From: Thermus parvatiensis | GTDB lineage: Bacteria; Deinococcota; Deinococci; Deinococcales; Thermaceae | Assembly: GCF_001535545.1 (NCBI RefSeq) | Contig: NZ_CP014141.1 | Coordinates: forward strand, 1,808,822-1,872,821 | Direction: 5' to 3' | Length of the DNA: 64,000 nt | Shown: piece by piece, positions 26,368 to 36,152 of the stretch | How the letters are laid out: the number at the start of each line of letters is the position of its first letter | Numbering within the stretch: the first letter of the stretch is position 1 | Notes under the pieces: model-generated | The model's database searches: none | Seen by the model: the letters and a program-made list of their open reading frames with translations, nothing else | What the model was told of the DNA's origin: nothing | Made by a program: the position numbers and the translations under genes

Positions 26368-29084
26368 CTAGCGCCGGTGGGGCGGCACCTCCTCCAGCTT
26401 AAGGCCAAGGTCCTTCCGCGCCTGGTTCAGGGTCCTCTTCGTCACCTTGCCCTCCCCGTGGAGCAGGGCCAAGGCGGTGTAGGCGATGTGCCGGGCATCC
26501 ACCTCAAAGAAGTCCCTTAGGGCCTCCCGGGTGTCGGAGCGGCCGAAGCCGTCGGTGCCCAAGACGGCGAAGGGCCGGTCCAGGTAGCCCCGGATGAGGT
26601 TGGGCAGGGCCTTGAGGTAGTCGGTGGCGGCCACGATGGGGCCCTCGTGGCCCTCGAGGGCCTCCACCACGTAGGGCTTCCGGGGCTTGCCCAAAAGGCG
26701 GGCCTCCCGCTCCGCCTCGATGGCGTCGTAGTAGAGGGCCTTGTAGCTGGTGGCGCTCCAGACCTCGGCCACCACGCCGTACTGGGCCAATAGCTCCTGG
26801 GCCTTCAGGGCCTCGTTGAGGATGGGCCCGGTGCCGAAAAGCTGCACCTTCGGGCCCTTCCCCTCCCCCGCCCGGAAGAGGTAAAGCCCTTTTAGGATCC
26901 CCTCCTTGACCTTTTCCCGGGGCTCGGGCATGGGGGGGTGGACGTAGTTCTCGTTCTCAATGGTGATGTAGTAGAAGACGTCCTCCCCCTTGCCGTACAT
27001 GCGGCGGAGGCCATCCTCCAGGATCACGGCGAACTCGTAGGCGAAAGCGGGGTCGTAGGCGAGGAGGTTGGGGGCGGCCAGGGCGTAGACGTGGCTTTGG
27101 CCGTCCTGGTGCTGAAGGCCCTCCCCCGCCAGGGTGGTGCGCCCCGCCGTGGCCCCGAGGAAGAAGCCCCGGGTGCGCTGGTCGGCGGCGGCCCAGACCA
27201 GGTCCCCGATCCTTTGCAGGCCGAACATGGAGTAGGTGATGAGGAAGGGGATGGTGGGGATGCCCCAGTGGGCGTAGGCGGTGCCGGCAGCGATGAAGTC
27301 GGCCATGGCCCCGGCCTCCGTGATCCCCTCCTCCAGGATCTGGCCCTCCCGGCTCTCCTTGTAGGCGGTGAGGGTCCCGGCGTCCACGGGGATGTAGAGC
27401 TGCCCCTGAGGGGAGTAGATGCCCACCTGGGCGATCAGGGCCTCCATGCCGAAGGTACGGGCCTCGTCGGGGACAATGGGGACGATGTACTTGCCCACGG
27501 CGGGGTGACGGAGGAGCTTGGCCAGGATGCGCACGAAGGCCATGGTGGTGGAGATCTCCCGGCCGCCTGTGCCCTCGTAGAACTCCCGGAAGAACTCCTC
27601 CCCGGGCACCTCGAGGCCTCCCTTGAAGCGCACCCTCCTTTCGGGCACGAAGCCCCGAGGGCCTTCCTCCTTTCCAGGAGGTACTTGACCTCCGGGGAGT
27701 CCGGCCCCGGATGGTAGTAAGGAAGCTCCTCCAGCTTCTCCTCGGGGACGGGGATCCCTAGGAAGCGCCTCGCCTCCTTCAGGTCCTCCTCGGTGAGCTT
27801 CTTCACCTGGTGGGCCACGTTTTTGGCCATGACCGTGGGGCCCATCCCGTAGCCCTTGATGGTGCGGGCCAGGATGACCACGGGGCTTCCCTTGTGCTCC
27901 ACCGCGGCCTTGTAGGCGGCGTGGATCTTGACCAGGTCGTGGCCGCCCCGGGACCGGGTGAGCTCGGTGAGCTCCTCGTCCGTCATCCCCTCAATGAGCT
28001 TCTTGAGCTCGGGGGTGTTGAAGAAGCGCTCCCTTAGCTCCTTGCCCCCAAAGGCGGCGTAGCGCTGGCTTTCCCCGTCCACCAGGGCCTCAAAGCGGCG
28101 GAGGAGGTGGCCTTCCTTATCCTTGGCGAGGAGCTCGTCCCAGGCCGAGCCCCAGACCACCTTGATCACGTGCCAGCCCGCGCCCCTATAGAGCCTTTCC
28201 AGCTCCTGGATGACCTTGGAGTTGCCCCGCACGGGGCCGTCCAGGCGCTGGAGGTTGCAGTTCACCACGAAGATGAGGTTGTCCAGGTTCTCCCGGGCGG
28301 CGAGGTGAAGCGCCCCCACCGTCTCGGGCTCGTCGTGCTCCCCGTCCCCCAGGAAGGCCCAGACCTTGGCGGAGCTTTTGGGCTTGAGGCCTCGGTCCTC
28401 GAGGTAACGCATGAAGCGGGCCTGATAAATGGCCTGGATGGGGCCAAGGCCCATGGAGACCGTGGGGAACTCCCAGAAGTCGGGCATGAGCCAGGGGTGG
28501 GGGTAGCTGGAAAGCCCCCGGCCCCCCGGCACCGGAGGGTGGACCTCGCGGCGGAAGTTCTCTAAATCCTCCTCCTTAAGCCTTCCCTCCAGGAAGGCCC
28601 GGGCGTAGTTCCCGGGGGAGGCGTGCCCCTGGAAGAAGACCAGGTCCCGGTCCAGCCCCGCCTCCGGCCCCCGGAAGAAGTGGTTGAACCCCACCTCGTA
28701 AAGCTCGGCGATGGAGGCGTAGGTGGCGATGTGCCCCCCGATGCCGTCCGCCTTCTTGTTGGCCCGCGTGACCATCATGGCCACGTTCCAGCGGAGGATG
28801 TTGGCGATGCGGCGCTCCAGCTCCAGGTCCCCGGGGTAAGGGGGCTCCTTCTCCTTGGGGATGGTGTTGAGGTAAGGGGTGGAGAGGCGGTTTGCGGGGT
28901 AGACCCCATGGCGGAAGAGGTACTCGTCCAGAAGGCGCAAGAGCTCCTCCACCCGCTCGGGGCCCTCCACCTTGAGGACGTACTCCAAAGACTCCAGCCA
29001 CTCCCGGTTTTCTATTTCGAGGAAGCGGGCCTTCTCCTCGGGCGAGAGGGCCTGGAAGGCCGCCTTCAGCTCCTTTTCCGTCAT
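26368..29084 (-). CDS. aceE: Pyruvate dehydrogenase E1, homodimeric type (one frameshift)
   Basis: 905 residues after repair, matching the single-chain AceE type of E. coli rather than split alpha/beta. The thiamine diphosphate motif GDGEHDEPE followed by VVNCN is visible, with transketolase-like central and C-terminal domains. It decarboxylates pyruvate and acetylates the lipoyl arm of AceF. Start ATG 29084 has GGAGGAGG upstream. One more base in the run at 27653-27656 joins ERRKALG to GFVPERRV. The divergent lysR is a candidate regulator. Confidence 0.95.
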
Positions 29085-29173
29085 GGCCTCCTCCAAAGCT
29101 ACACTACACCTTCCCAAGACCAGTTTGCCCCCAAGGGGGACGTCGCGTCCAATAAGACCTTCGCTGCGATTGT

Positions 29174-29190
29174 GATAAGATCTTTTTATC
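29174..29190. promoter_or_regulatory. Inverted repeat overlapping the lysR promoter (LysR-type box)
   Basis: GATAA-N7-TTATC, which fits the T-N11-A pattern of LysR-family sites. It covers the lysR -10 box (TAAGAT, 29176-29181) and ends at the base before the ATG, a position suited to autorepression. Confidence 0.5.
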
Positions 29191-30048
29191 ATGGACCCGC
29201 GCCGCCTCAAGGCCTTCCTGGTCCTGGCGGAGGAAAAGAGCTTCCACAAGGCCGCAGAGCGCCTTTACCTCTCCCAGTCCGCCCTCACCCAGAGGATTCA
29301 GGCCCTGGAGCGGGAGCTCGGGGTGCGCCTTCTGGAAAGGCGCCCCTTCCGCCTGACCCCGGCGGGGGACCTGCTCCGCCGGGAAGGGGCGCGGTTCCTT
29401 AAGGAGCTGGAGGCCCTCAAGGAGGCGGTCCGGCGGGCGGGGCAGGAGGCCCTCCGCTTCGGGGTACCGGAGAACCTCCTCCCCGACCTCATGCCCCTCC
29501 TGGACCACCTGCGCCGGGGGCTCGGCCAGGCGGTGGAGGTCTTGGAGATGCACACCCCCGAGCAGGTCCGGGCCCTCAAGGAGGGGCGCCTGGACTACGG
29601 CCTTGCGGGGCTCAAGGTGGAGGACCCGGAGGTGGCGAAGGAACCCCTCCTCCGGGTGCCCATCGTGGTGGCCCTACCCGAGACCCACCCCCTGGCCCCG
29701 AGGGCGCGGGTACCCCTTCGGGCCCTCAAGGAGGAGCCCTTCCTCCTCCTTCCCAAGGACTTCCTCCCCCCCCTCTACGAGGCCTTCATGGAGGTCTTCC
29801 GCCGGGCAGGCTTCGCCCCCAAGGTGGTCCGGGAGGTGGCCCGGTTCTCCCAGGCGGTGAGCCTGGTGGCCGCGGGCCTCGGGGTCCACCTCACCCTCGC
29901 CCCCTACCGGGTTTACCCCCACCCCGGGGTGGTCCTGAGGCCCCTGGAGGAGGAGGCCGCCCTCGAGGTGGCCCTCATCTACGCCCGGCGCCCGCCCCCG
30001 CCCAGGCTGGCGGAGGTGCGCAGGCTTCTCCGCGCCCTCGCCTTGTAG
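29191..30048 (+). CDS. LysR-family transcriptional regulator
   Basis: 285 residues. N-terminal winged helix ([21 protein letters not shown] is split here as [10 protein letters not shown] and [16 protein letters not shown]) and a C-terminal periplasmic-binding-like effector domain. The ATG is 9 nt after a -10 box. It is divergent from aceE with 106 bp between start codons, so it probably controls aceEF and itself in response to a small metabolite; the effector is not known. Confidence 0.93.
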   Translation: MDPRRLKAFLVLAEEKSFHKAAERLYLSQSALTQRIQALERELGVRLLERRPFRLTPAGDLLRREGARFLKELEALKEAVRRAGQEALRFGVPENLLPDLMPLLDHLRRGLGQAVEVLEMHTPEQVRALKEGRLDYGLAGLKVEDPEVAKEPLLRVPIVVALPETHPLAPRARVPLRALKEEPFLLLPKDFLPPLYEAFMEVFRRAGFAPKVVREVARFSQAVSLVAAGLGVHLTLAPYRVYPHPGVVLRPLEEEAALEVALIYARRPPPPRLAEVRRLLRALAL

Positions 30049-30051
30049 AAT
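30046..30051 (+). promoter_or_regulatory. -10 box of the PP2C gene (TAGAAT)
   Basis: TAGAAT includes the lysR stop codon and ends 6 nt before ATG 30058. Confidence 0.5.
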
Positions 30052-30057
30052 GCCCCC

Positions 30058-30993
30058 ATGGACCGCCTCGAGGCCGCCCTTAAGACCCACCCCGGCCTCA
30101 AGCGCCCCAAGAACGAGGACGCGGTGGGCGGGGAGGCCACCCCCTGGGGTGGGGTCTACGTGGTGGCCGACGGCATGGGGGGACACCGGACGGGGGAGGT
30201 GGCCTCGAGGCTCGCCGTGGAGACCGTCTTGGCGAGGCTTTCCCGGGAGGAACCCCCTTCCCCCAAGGACCTGCTGGAGGCCTTGGAGGAGGCCAACGGG
30301 AGGATCTACCAGGAAGCCCAGCGCCCGGAGAACCGGGGAATGGGCACCACCTGCACCGTCCTCGTCCTGGACCTGCCCTACGCCCTGGTGGCCCACGTGG
30401 GGGACTCCCGCGCCTACCTGCTCCGGGAGGGGAACCTCCTCCAGCTTACGGAGGACCACTCCTGGGTGGCGGAAAGGGTGCGGCAGGGCCTCCTCTCTCC
30501 CGAGGAGGCGAGGACGCACCGTTGGCGCAACGTCATCACCAACGCCCTGGGCTCCTTCCCCCAGGCCCGGGTGGACCTTCTCGGGCTCAAGCTCCGCCCG
30601 GGGGATGTCTTCCTCCTCTGCACGGACGGGCTTTCGGGGGTCCTGGAGGAGCGGGCCCTAAAACAGGTGCTGGCCCACTTTCCCCCCGCCGAGGCGGCGG
30701 AGCGCCTCGTGGCCCTGGCCAACGAGTGGGGCGGCCCGGACAACATGAGCGTGGCCGTGGTCCGGGTCCCCGAAGCCCTGCCGGAGCGCCCGAGGCCCTA
30801 CGCCCTCCCCCTGGAGGCCGCCAAGGGGGAACCCGTCCGCCTCCAAGTGGGGGAGGTGCCCGAGGAGCTCACCACCCAAGTCCTGGAACCCGCCCCCAAG
30901 GGAAGGCGGGTGGGGTGGCGGGACGCCCTCCTTATCCTCCTCTGGGTGGTGGTGGTGGCCTACATCCTCCTTAACTCCCTACGGACCCCCTAG
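30058..30993 (+). CDS. PP2C-family protein serine/threonine phosphatase, membrane-anchored
   Basis: 311 residues. The metal-binding motifs KNEDAVGG, VADGMGGH, GDSRAYLL, CTDGLSGVL and GGPDNMSV occur in PP2C order within residues 1-235. A linker and one C-terminal transmembrane helix (ALLILLWVVVVAYILL, about 288-305) follow, so the catalytic domain faces the cytoplasm. No kinase gene lies beside it here. It dephosphorylates Ser/Thr-phosphorylated proteins; the partner is unknown. Confidence 0.93.
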   Translation: MDRLEAALKTHPGLKRPKNEDAVGGEATPWGGVYVVADGMGGHRTGEVASRLAVETVLARLSREEPPSPKDLLEALEEANGRIYQEAQRPENRGMGTTCTVLVLDLPYALVAHVGDSRAYLLREGNLLQLTEDHSWVAERVRQGLLSPEEARTHRWRNVITNALGSFPQARVDLLGLKLRPGDVFLLCTDGLSGVLEERALKQVLAHFPPAEAAERLVALANEWGGPDNMSVAVVRVPEALPERPRPYALPLEAAKGEPVRLQVGEVPEELTTQVLEPAPKGRRVGWRDALLILLWVVVVAYILLNSLRTP

Positions 30994-31014
30994 ACCCTGG
31001 AGGCGGGGAGCGGG

Positions 31015-31020
31015 TAGACT
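31015..31020 (+). promoter_or_regulatory. -10 box of ndk (TAGACT)
   Basis: TAGACT ends 9 nt before the ndk ATG. Confidence 0.5.
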
Positions 31021-31029
31021 CTTCGCAGT

Positions 31030-31443
31030 ATGGAGCGGACCTTCGTCATGATCAAGCCCGACGGCGTGCGCCGGGGCCTCGTGGGGGAGATCCTCGCCCG
31101 GTTTGAGCGTAAGGGGTTCCGCATCGCGGCCCTGAAGCTGATGCAGATCAGCCAGGAGCTGGCGGAGCGGCACTACGCCGAACACCGGGAAAAGCCTTTT
31201 TTCCCCGGCCTCGTGCGCTTCATCACCTCAGGCCCTGTGGTGGCCATGGTCCTGGAGGGGCCGAACGCGGTGGCCGAGGTGCGCAAGATGATGGGCGCCA
31301 CCCACCCCAAGGACGCCCTCCCCGGGACCATCCGGGGCGATTTCGCCACCACCATTGACGAGAACGTGATCCACGGCTCCGCCACCCTCGAGGACGCCCA
31401 GCGGGAGATCGCCCTCTTCTTCCGTCCCGAGGAGCTCCTTTAA
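31030..31443 (+). CDS. ndk: Nucleoside diphosphate kinase
   Basis: 137 residues, standard length. Starts [13 protein letters not shown]; the catalytic His is in [13 protein letters not shown] and the Kpn-loop region lies at ALLGPN-like [16 protein letters not shown]. It balances NTP and dNTP pools by moving the gamma phosphate through phosphohistidine. Confidence 0.97.
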   Translation: MERTFVMIKPDGVRRGLVGEILARFERKGFRIAALKLMQISQELAERHYAEHREKPFFPGLVRFITSGPVVAMVLEGPNAVAEVRKMMGATHPKDALPGTIRGDFATTIDENVIHGSATLEDAQREIALFFRPEELL

Positions 31444-31477
31444 CACCCTGCCGGCCCAAGCCAGCAAGGGGCCCCAA

Positions 31478-31527
31478 AAGCGCCTTCTCTCGCCCGGGTT
31501 CAGGTACCCCAAGCGGCGAGGGCGCTT
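31478..31527. terminator. Bidirectional terminator between ndk and the NYN gene
   Basis: AAGCGCC-N4-CTCGCC pairs with GGCGAGGGCGCTT across a 20-nt loop. The right arm overlaps the NYN stop codon on the minus strand. Confidence 0.5.
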
Positions 31528-32071
31528 AAGTCTCTTCCTCCGGGGCGGTCAGGCTCACCTGGGCCCTGAGGCGCTCCCAGGGAAAGTCGTCCAGGGGGTA
31601 GAAGCGGTCCGCCTGCTGGGCCAGCCGGTGGGAGGAGAGGGCGTGGAAGGTGGTGTTCTCCACCTGCTTGCCCAAATCCTGCACCACCCGCACCACCTCG
31701 GCGAAGTCCCCGTCCCCCGAGACCAGCACGGCGATGTCGTAGGCGTTGACGAAGGCGAGGCGGAGCATGTCCACGGCGATCTGGATGTCCACCCCCTTCT
31801 CCACGAACCCGTCCGCCCGCCGCTCCAGCCTGCCCAGGCGCACGGCCACGTAGGGCACCCGCTTCAGGTAGTTGAGGAAGCTCTGGTGGGCCTTGGCGGC
31901 AGGGTCTTCCGGGGGAAGGGGGGCGTTGTAGTAGTAGGCCCGGAGAAGCTTCCGCCCTGCGGTAAGCAGGGTAATGAACTCCACGAAGTTGAGGCGGTAG
32001 TCTGAACCCAGGTGCTGGACCAACCCTTTGTATAGATTAGAGCCGTCGATAAAGATGGCCACCCTTTCCAT
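31526..32071 (-). CDS. NYN-domain (PIN-like) ribonuclease family protein
   Basis: 181 residues. Acidic motifs FIDGSNLYKG, GVDIQIAVDML and LVSGDGDFAEVV are those of the NYN/LabA (DUF88) family, with a PIN-like nuclease fold and conserved Asp residues for metal. Family members act on RNA; the substrate here is unknown. ATG 32071 is preceded by GGAGGAG and, further up, a TAAACT -10 box. Confidence 0.88.
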   Translation of the reverse strand: MERVAIFIDGSNLYKGLVQHLGSDYRLNFVEFITLLTAGRKLLRAYYYNAPLPPEDPAAKAHQSFLNYLKRVPYVAVRLGRLERRADGFVEKGVDIQIAVDMLRLAFVNAYDIAVLVSGDGDFAEVVRVVQDLGKQVENTTFHALSSHRLAQQADRFYPLDDFPWERLRAQVSLTAPEEET

Positions 32072-32114
32072 AACCCGCCCGCTCCTCCCGGGCCCCCTCA
32101 GTTTACTCCCCCAG

Positions 32115-32125
32115 GATGAGGAAAA
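32115..32125 (+). repeat. 11-bp direct repeat, left copy (GATGAGGAAAA)
   Basis: Identical to 32227-32237; the two copies bracket a 101-bp segment with two palindromes. Confidence 0.7.
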
Positions 32126-32226
32126 ACATAGCCCGCCGCTCCCCTGAGCGGCGGGGGCGGGATAGGCACCGTTGGCTTAGCCCTTAAGGGCGGGGGCATC
32201 CTACCACGACCTTCCCATGAGCGCAA
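32126..32226. mobile_element. 101-bp non-coding element with two palindromes (possible MITE or IS200/605-type remnant)
   Basis: Contains the hairpin CCCGCCGCTC-CCCT-GAGCGGCGGG (32132-32155) and the perfect palindrome GCCCTTAAGGGC (32180-32191). It has no ORF and is bracketed by identical 11-bp repeats that look like a target-site duplication. The ends are not inverted repeats of each other. It could instead be a structured RNA. It occupies the gap between the NYN and folB genes, where I see nothing else. Confidence 0.4.
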
Positions 32227-32237
32227 GATGAGGAAAA
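32227..32237 (+). repeat. 11-bp direct repeat, right copy (GATGAGGAAAA)
   Basis: Identical to 32115-32125. Confidence 0.7.
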
Positions 32238-32246
32238 GAAGCGCCC

Positions 32247-32603
32247 TCAGGTACGGGACTTTTGCGTCTCAGCGTAGACGTCGCGGAAGACCCCGGGAAT
32301 GGGGGCGTGGGGCTTGTGGACCCGGACCCGGACCGCCTGAAGGCGGGGGAAGGCCCGCAAAAGCTCCTCCGCCAGGTAGTCCGCCAGGGCTTCAATGAGG
32401 TAGAAGCGGCGGTGGCGCACCGCCTCCTCCACCAGGGCGTAGACGGCGGCGTAGTCCACGGTCTCCTCCAGCCTGTCCCCCTTACCTTCAAAGGGCACGG
32501 AAAGCCAGAGGTCCACCACGAACCGGGCCCCAAGCCGCCCTTCCTCGGGCATGACCCCGTGGTGCCCGTAGAACTCAAGCCCGAGAAGGGCGATCTCCCC
32601 CAT
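32247..32603 (-). CDS. folB: Dihydroneopterin aldolase
   Basis: 118 residues, standard length. LLGLEFYGHHGVMPEE near the start and VRVRVHKPHAPIPG near the end are FolB signatures, including the catalytic Glu and Lys regions. It makes hydroxymethyl-dihydropterin for folate synthesis. It begins 29 bp inside folP, the next pathway enzyme, so the two are coupled. Confidence 0.94.
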   Translation of the reverse strand: MGEIALLGLEFYGHHGVMPEEGRLGARFVVDLWLSVPFEGKGDRLEETVDYAAVYALVEEAVRHRRFYLIEALADYLAEELLRAFPRLQAVRVRVHKPHAPIPGVFRDVYAETQKSRT

Positions 32604-33420
32604 ACAGCGCCTCCCAAACCCTAAGGGCCTCCCGGTGGGCCCGCACGTCGTGGACCCTGAGGATCCTCGCCCCCTTCATGACGGCGAAAAGGTGGGCGGC
32701 CACGGAGCCGTGGACCCTCTGGGCCGGGTCCTCCACCCCGGAAAGCTCCCCGATGGTGCGCTTGCGGGAAAGCCCCACCAAGACCGGGTGGCCCAGGGCC
32801 ACGATCTCGTCCAGGCGGCGGAGAAGGGCCAGGTTGTGCTCCAAAAGCTTGCCGAAGCCAAACCCCGGGTCCAGAACCACCTGGGGAACCCCCGCTCCAA
32901 GGGCCTTCTCCGCCTGGGCCTTAAGGAAGGCCTTAACCTCGGCCACCACGTCCCGGTAGCGGGCGTGGGCCATCATGGTGGCCGGGTCCGGCACGGGCAT
33001 GTGCATGATCACGGCGGCCACCCCATGGCGGGCGGCCAGGGCCACCATGCGCTCGTCCCGAAGCCCGGTGACGTCGTTCAGGAGGTGGGCCCCCATCTTT
33101 AGGGCCTCCTCGGCCACCTCGGGCTTGTGGGTGTCCACGCTCACCGGCACCCCCAAGGAGAGGACCGCCTCGAGGACGGGAAGAAGCCTCCGTTTCTCCT
33201 CCTCCACGGGCACAGGTGCCGCCCCAGGGCGGGTGGACTCGGCCCCGAGGTCCAGAATGTCCGCCCCTTCCGCCAGCATCTCCCGGGCCCGCTCAAGGGC
33301 CCGCTCCGGGTCCAAGTACCGCCCCCCGTCGGAGAAGGAGTCGGGGGTGAGGTTCAGCACCCCCATGAGCCGCACCCGGTCCAGGTCCAGGGCCCGGTCC
33401 CGAAGCCAGAGCGTCCGCAC
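32575..33420 (-). CDS. folP: Dihydropteroate synthase
   Basis: 281 residues. LMGVLNLTPDSFSDGG, DLGAESTRPGA, VGLSRKR and ILRVHDV are the DHPS signatures for pterin and pABA binding. It condenses hydroxymethyl-dihydropterin pyrophosphate with p-aminobenzoate. The GTG start at 33420 was chosen because a perfect TATAAT lies 7 nt upstream, giving a leaderless mRNA; longer ORFs would extend past the promoter. First gene of folP-folB. Confidence 0.96.
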   Translation of the reverse strand: MRTLWLRDRALDLDRVRLMGVLNLTPDSFSDGGRYLDPERALERAREMLAEGADILDLGAESTRPGAAPVPVEEEKRRLLPVLEAVLSLGVPVSVDTHKPEVAEEALKMGAHLLNDVTGLRDERMVALAARHGVAAVIMHMPVPDPATMMAHARYRDVVAEVKAFLKAQAEKALGAGVPQVVLDPGFGFGKLLEHNLALLRRLDEIVALGHPVLVGLSRKRTIGELSGVEDPAQRVHGSVAAHLFAVMKGARILRVHDVRAHREALRVWEALYGGDRPSRA

Positions 33421-33427
33421 AGGAGGG

Positions 33428-33433
33428 ATTATA
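33428..33433 (-). promoter_or_regulatory. -10 box of folP (TATAAT)
   Basis: Perfect TATAAT on the minus strand, 7 nt before the folP GTG. Confidence 0.65.
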
Positions 33434-33456
33434 GTGGGTCGTAAGGAGGTGCACCC

Positions 33457-34295
33457 ATGAGGCTTCTCGCCGCCGTGGACTTCGGCCTGACCCACGAGAG
33501 CGTGGTGGCCACGGCCCGGGCCCTGGCTCCCGCCTTGGGCCTCGAGGCCCAACTGGTCCACGTGATCCCCGACCCCTACTTCCAGGGCCTGGCCCACCGC
33601 TTCCCCGACCTCGCCCCCTCCTCCGAGAAGCCCTGGACCGGGTGGAGGCCCGGGTACGGGAGGCCTTGGGGGCCACGGGGCTGAAGGCGCGGGTCCTTAG
33701 GGGGCTTCCCGCCTTCGTCGTGGGCGGCGAGGCCGCCCGGGCCAAGCTCGTGGTCCTGGGCCAGACGGGGGACGACCCCCTGGAGCGCCTGGCCCGGGGA
33801 GGGCTTGCCCGCTACCTCCTCCACCGGGGAGAGGTCCCCGTCCTCCTCGTCCCCCCGGAAAGGCCCCTCACGGCGGTGAGGCGGATCGGCGTGGGTCTGG
33901 ACGAAAGCGACGCCAGTCTCGCCGCTTTCCGCCTGGCCCTCAGCTGGAAGGAGGCCCTAGGCGCCGAGGTTTTGGGCCTCCACCTGGTGAGCGGGGAAGG
34001 GGGGTGCTGCTACCCCACCTACCTGGACCCCAAAGGCCTCTCCCTCGCCGAGGTCCTGGAGAAGGCCGAGGCCTTCCTAAGGGCGCGCTACACCCCCCTG
34101 GACCGGCTTCTCGTCACCAAGGGGGAGGACGAGGCCGACCTCGTGGAGCTCGCCCGCCGGGAAAAGCTGGACCTCCTCGTCCTCGGCTCCAAGGCCAAGC
34201 GCACCTGGCGCAGGCGCCTGGGCGGCACGGTGGAGGCGGCCTTGCAGCGGACCGACCTCCCCCTCCTCGTGGTCCCCGAGGCCACGGTCTGGTAG
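33457..34295 (+). CDS. Tandem universal stress protein (one frameshift)
   Basis: 279 residues after repair. Two Usp domains: the first starts MRLLAAVDFGLTHES, the second RRIGVGLDESDASLAAFRLA. The second has an ATP-loop-like GSKAKRTWRRRLGGTVEAAL, close to the G-2x-G-9x-G(S/T) pattern. AGGAGGTG precedes ATG 33457. One more base in the C run at 33614-33618 joins DLAP to LLREALDRVEARV. The stress role is known for the family; the signal here is not. Confidence 0.88.
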
Positions 34296-34298
34296 GCT
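34293..34298 (+). promoter_or_regulatory. -10 box of the MFS gene (TAGGCT)
   Basis: Includes the USP stop codon and ends 7 nt before ATG 34306. Confidence 0.45.
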
Positions 34299-34305
34299 TG
34301 GGGCC

Positions 34306-35513
34306 ATGCGCCACGGGCCCTCGTGGTTCCTGCGCCTCTCCGCCTACTGGTTCGCCACCAGCTTCAAGTGGTTCCTGGTCCTCCTCGTCCTCCTCCCGGC
34401 CAAGGTGGCGGAGGTCTCCCCCCGGAGGAGAAGGCCTCGAGGCTCGGCTTCCTCTTCGGCCTGGGGGCGGTGATGGCCATCCTGGGGCCGCCCGTGATGG
34501 GCTACCTCTCGGACCGCCTGGGCCGGAGGAGGCCCTTTCTCCTTTGGGGGAGCCTCCTCACCGCCTTCGCCCTCCTCCTCCTGGTCCACGCGCCGAGCTA
34601 CACGGCGCTCCTTTTCGCCTACCTCCTCCTCCAGGTGGCGGACGACCTGGCCACGGGGCCCTATAGCGCCTTGATCCCCGACCTGGTGCCCAAGGGGGAG
34701 CGGGGGGCCGCCTCGGGGTACATGGGGGTGCTGCAGGTCTCGGGGCAGGTCCTGGCGGGCGCGGTGGGCTTCCTCCTTCCCCTCGCCCCCCAGGCCTACC
34801 TGGCCGCCCTCCTCAACCTCCTAGGGGCGGCCTTAAGCCTCTCCCTCGTCCCCGACCGCCTCCCCAAGGCCAACCCGAGGCCCTTCCTCAAGGCCATGGC
34901 CGCCCCGTGGCGGGACCGGGACTTCCTCCTCGTCTACCTCACCCGCTTCCTGGTGATGCTGGGCTTCTACCTGGCGCAGACCTACCTGCAGTACTACCTG
35001 GCCGACGTGGTACGAAGCTTCCAGGCCCTGGGGCGGACCCTCACGGAAGCGCCCTTCCAGGCGGTGGCCCTCCTGGGCCTCCTCATCTCCTTGGGGGCCG
35101 CCCTCGCCAGCGTCCCCGCGGGGCGGGCCTCGGACCGGCTCGGTCGGAAGCCCCTCATCTACCTCTCGGGGGTAGGGCTTGGCCTCCTCATGCCTTTCTT
35201 CCTCCTCTTCCCCCGGTACGACCTTTTGCTCCTTCTCGCCCTCCTCTTCGGCCTTTTCTACGGGGTCTATCTGGCGGTGGACTGGGCCTTGGTGGCGGAT
35301 GTCCTCAGGGACCCAAAAGCCCACGCCACGGACATGGGCCTCTGGCAAACCGCCATCGTGGTGCCCCAGGTGCTGGCGGGGGCTTTCGGGAGGCCTTTGG
35401 ACCTCCTGAACGCCCGGGAAGCAGGCCTTGGGTACCTGGTTCTCTTCCTTTTGGCCGGCGGCTTCTTTCTCCTCGGGGCTTTCCTGGTGGCCCCCATCCG
35501 CCGGGCCCGCTGA
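34306..35513 (+). CDS. MFS transporter (one frameshift)
   Basis: 402 residues after repair, about 12 transmembrane helices. Motif A appears as GYLSDRLGRRRPF between helices 2 and 3 and again as GRASDRLGRKPLI in the second half. DLVPKGERGAASG resembles sugar/drug MFS members such as the glycoside-pentoside-hexuronide or SLC45-like type. One more base in the C run at 34418-34423 joins VAEVSP to PEEKASRLGF. The substrate cannot be assigned. Confidence 0.88.
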
Positions 35514-35553
35514 ATGTTTTTGCTTCTTACAAAAAAGCCCTTTTTCAAGCGGA

Positions 35554-35582
35554 TTGACACCCCAAAGCCCCCCCGGTAGGAT
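35554..35582 (+). promoter_or_regulatory. dctQM promoter
   Basis: Consensus TTGACA (35554-35559), 17 bp, TAGGAT (35577-35582). The leader is about 20 nt with GGGGTAAGG before the ATG. Confidence 0.85.
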
Positions 35583-35609
35583 AGGTCCGGTTTTCAGGGG
35601 GTAAGGACC

Positions 35610-36152
35610 ATGCGCTTTCTCCTAAGGCTTTCTGGCGCCATAGACGCCCTCACAGAAAGGATCGGGCGGGCTGTGGTCTGGCTGGTGCTCCTCGTGGCCC
35701 TACTTTCCGCGGGGAATGCGGTCATGCGCTACGGCTTCAGCTATAGCTCCAACGCCTACCTCGAGGCCCAGTGGTACATGTTCAGCCTTATCTTCTTGCT
35801 GGGCGGGTCTTACGCCTTAAAACACAACGCCCACGTGCGCATAGACCTCATCTACGGCCGCTTTAGCCGGCGCACCCAGGCCTGGATTGACGTGGTGGGT
35901 ACGGTGCTCTTCCTCTTGCCCATGGCCCTAGGGCTCATCTACCTCTCCTGGCCTTGGGCCATGAACTCCCTGAGCATCCGGGAGATGTCCCCGGACGTGG
36001 GGGGCCTGCCCCGCTGGCCCATCAAGCTCCTGGTGCCCTTTAGCTTCGGCTTGCTCGCCCTCCAAGGGCTTTCCGAGCTCATCAAGCGGATCGCCTTCTT
36101 AACCGGGGCCTTGCCCCACTGGTCCCCCGAGGAAGAGGAGGAGGTGGTCTGA
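35610..36152 (+). CDS. TRAP transporter small membrane subunit (DctQ-type)
   Basis: 180 residues with four transmembrane helices, e.g. VVWLVLLVALLSAGNAVMRY and FSLIFLLGGSYALKHNAHVRID, the latter with the conserved HVRID of DctQ proteins. The stop overlaps the dctM start (TGATG). With DctM it forms the sodium-driven membrane part of a TRAP importer for organic acids. Confidence 0.93.
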   Translation: MRFLLRLSGAIDALTERIGRAVVWLVLLVALLSAGNAVMRYGFSYSSNAYLEAQWYMFSLIFLLGGSYALKHNAHVRIDLIYGRFSRRTQAWIDVVGTVLFLLPMALGLIYLSWPWAMNSLSIREMSPDVGGLPRWPIKLLVPFSFGLLALQGLSELIKRIAFLTGALPHWSPEEEEEVV

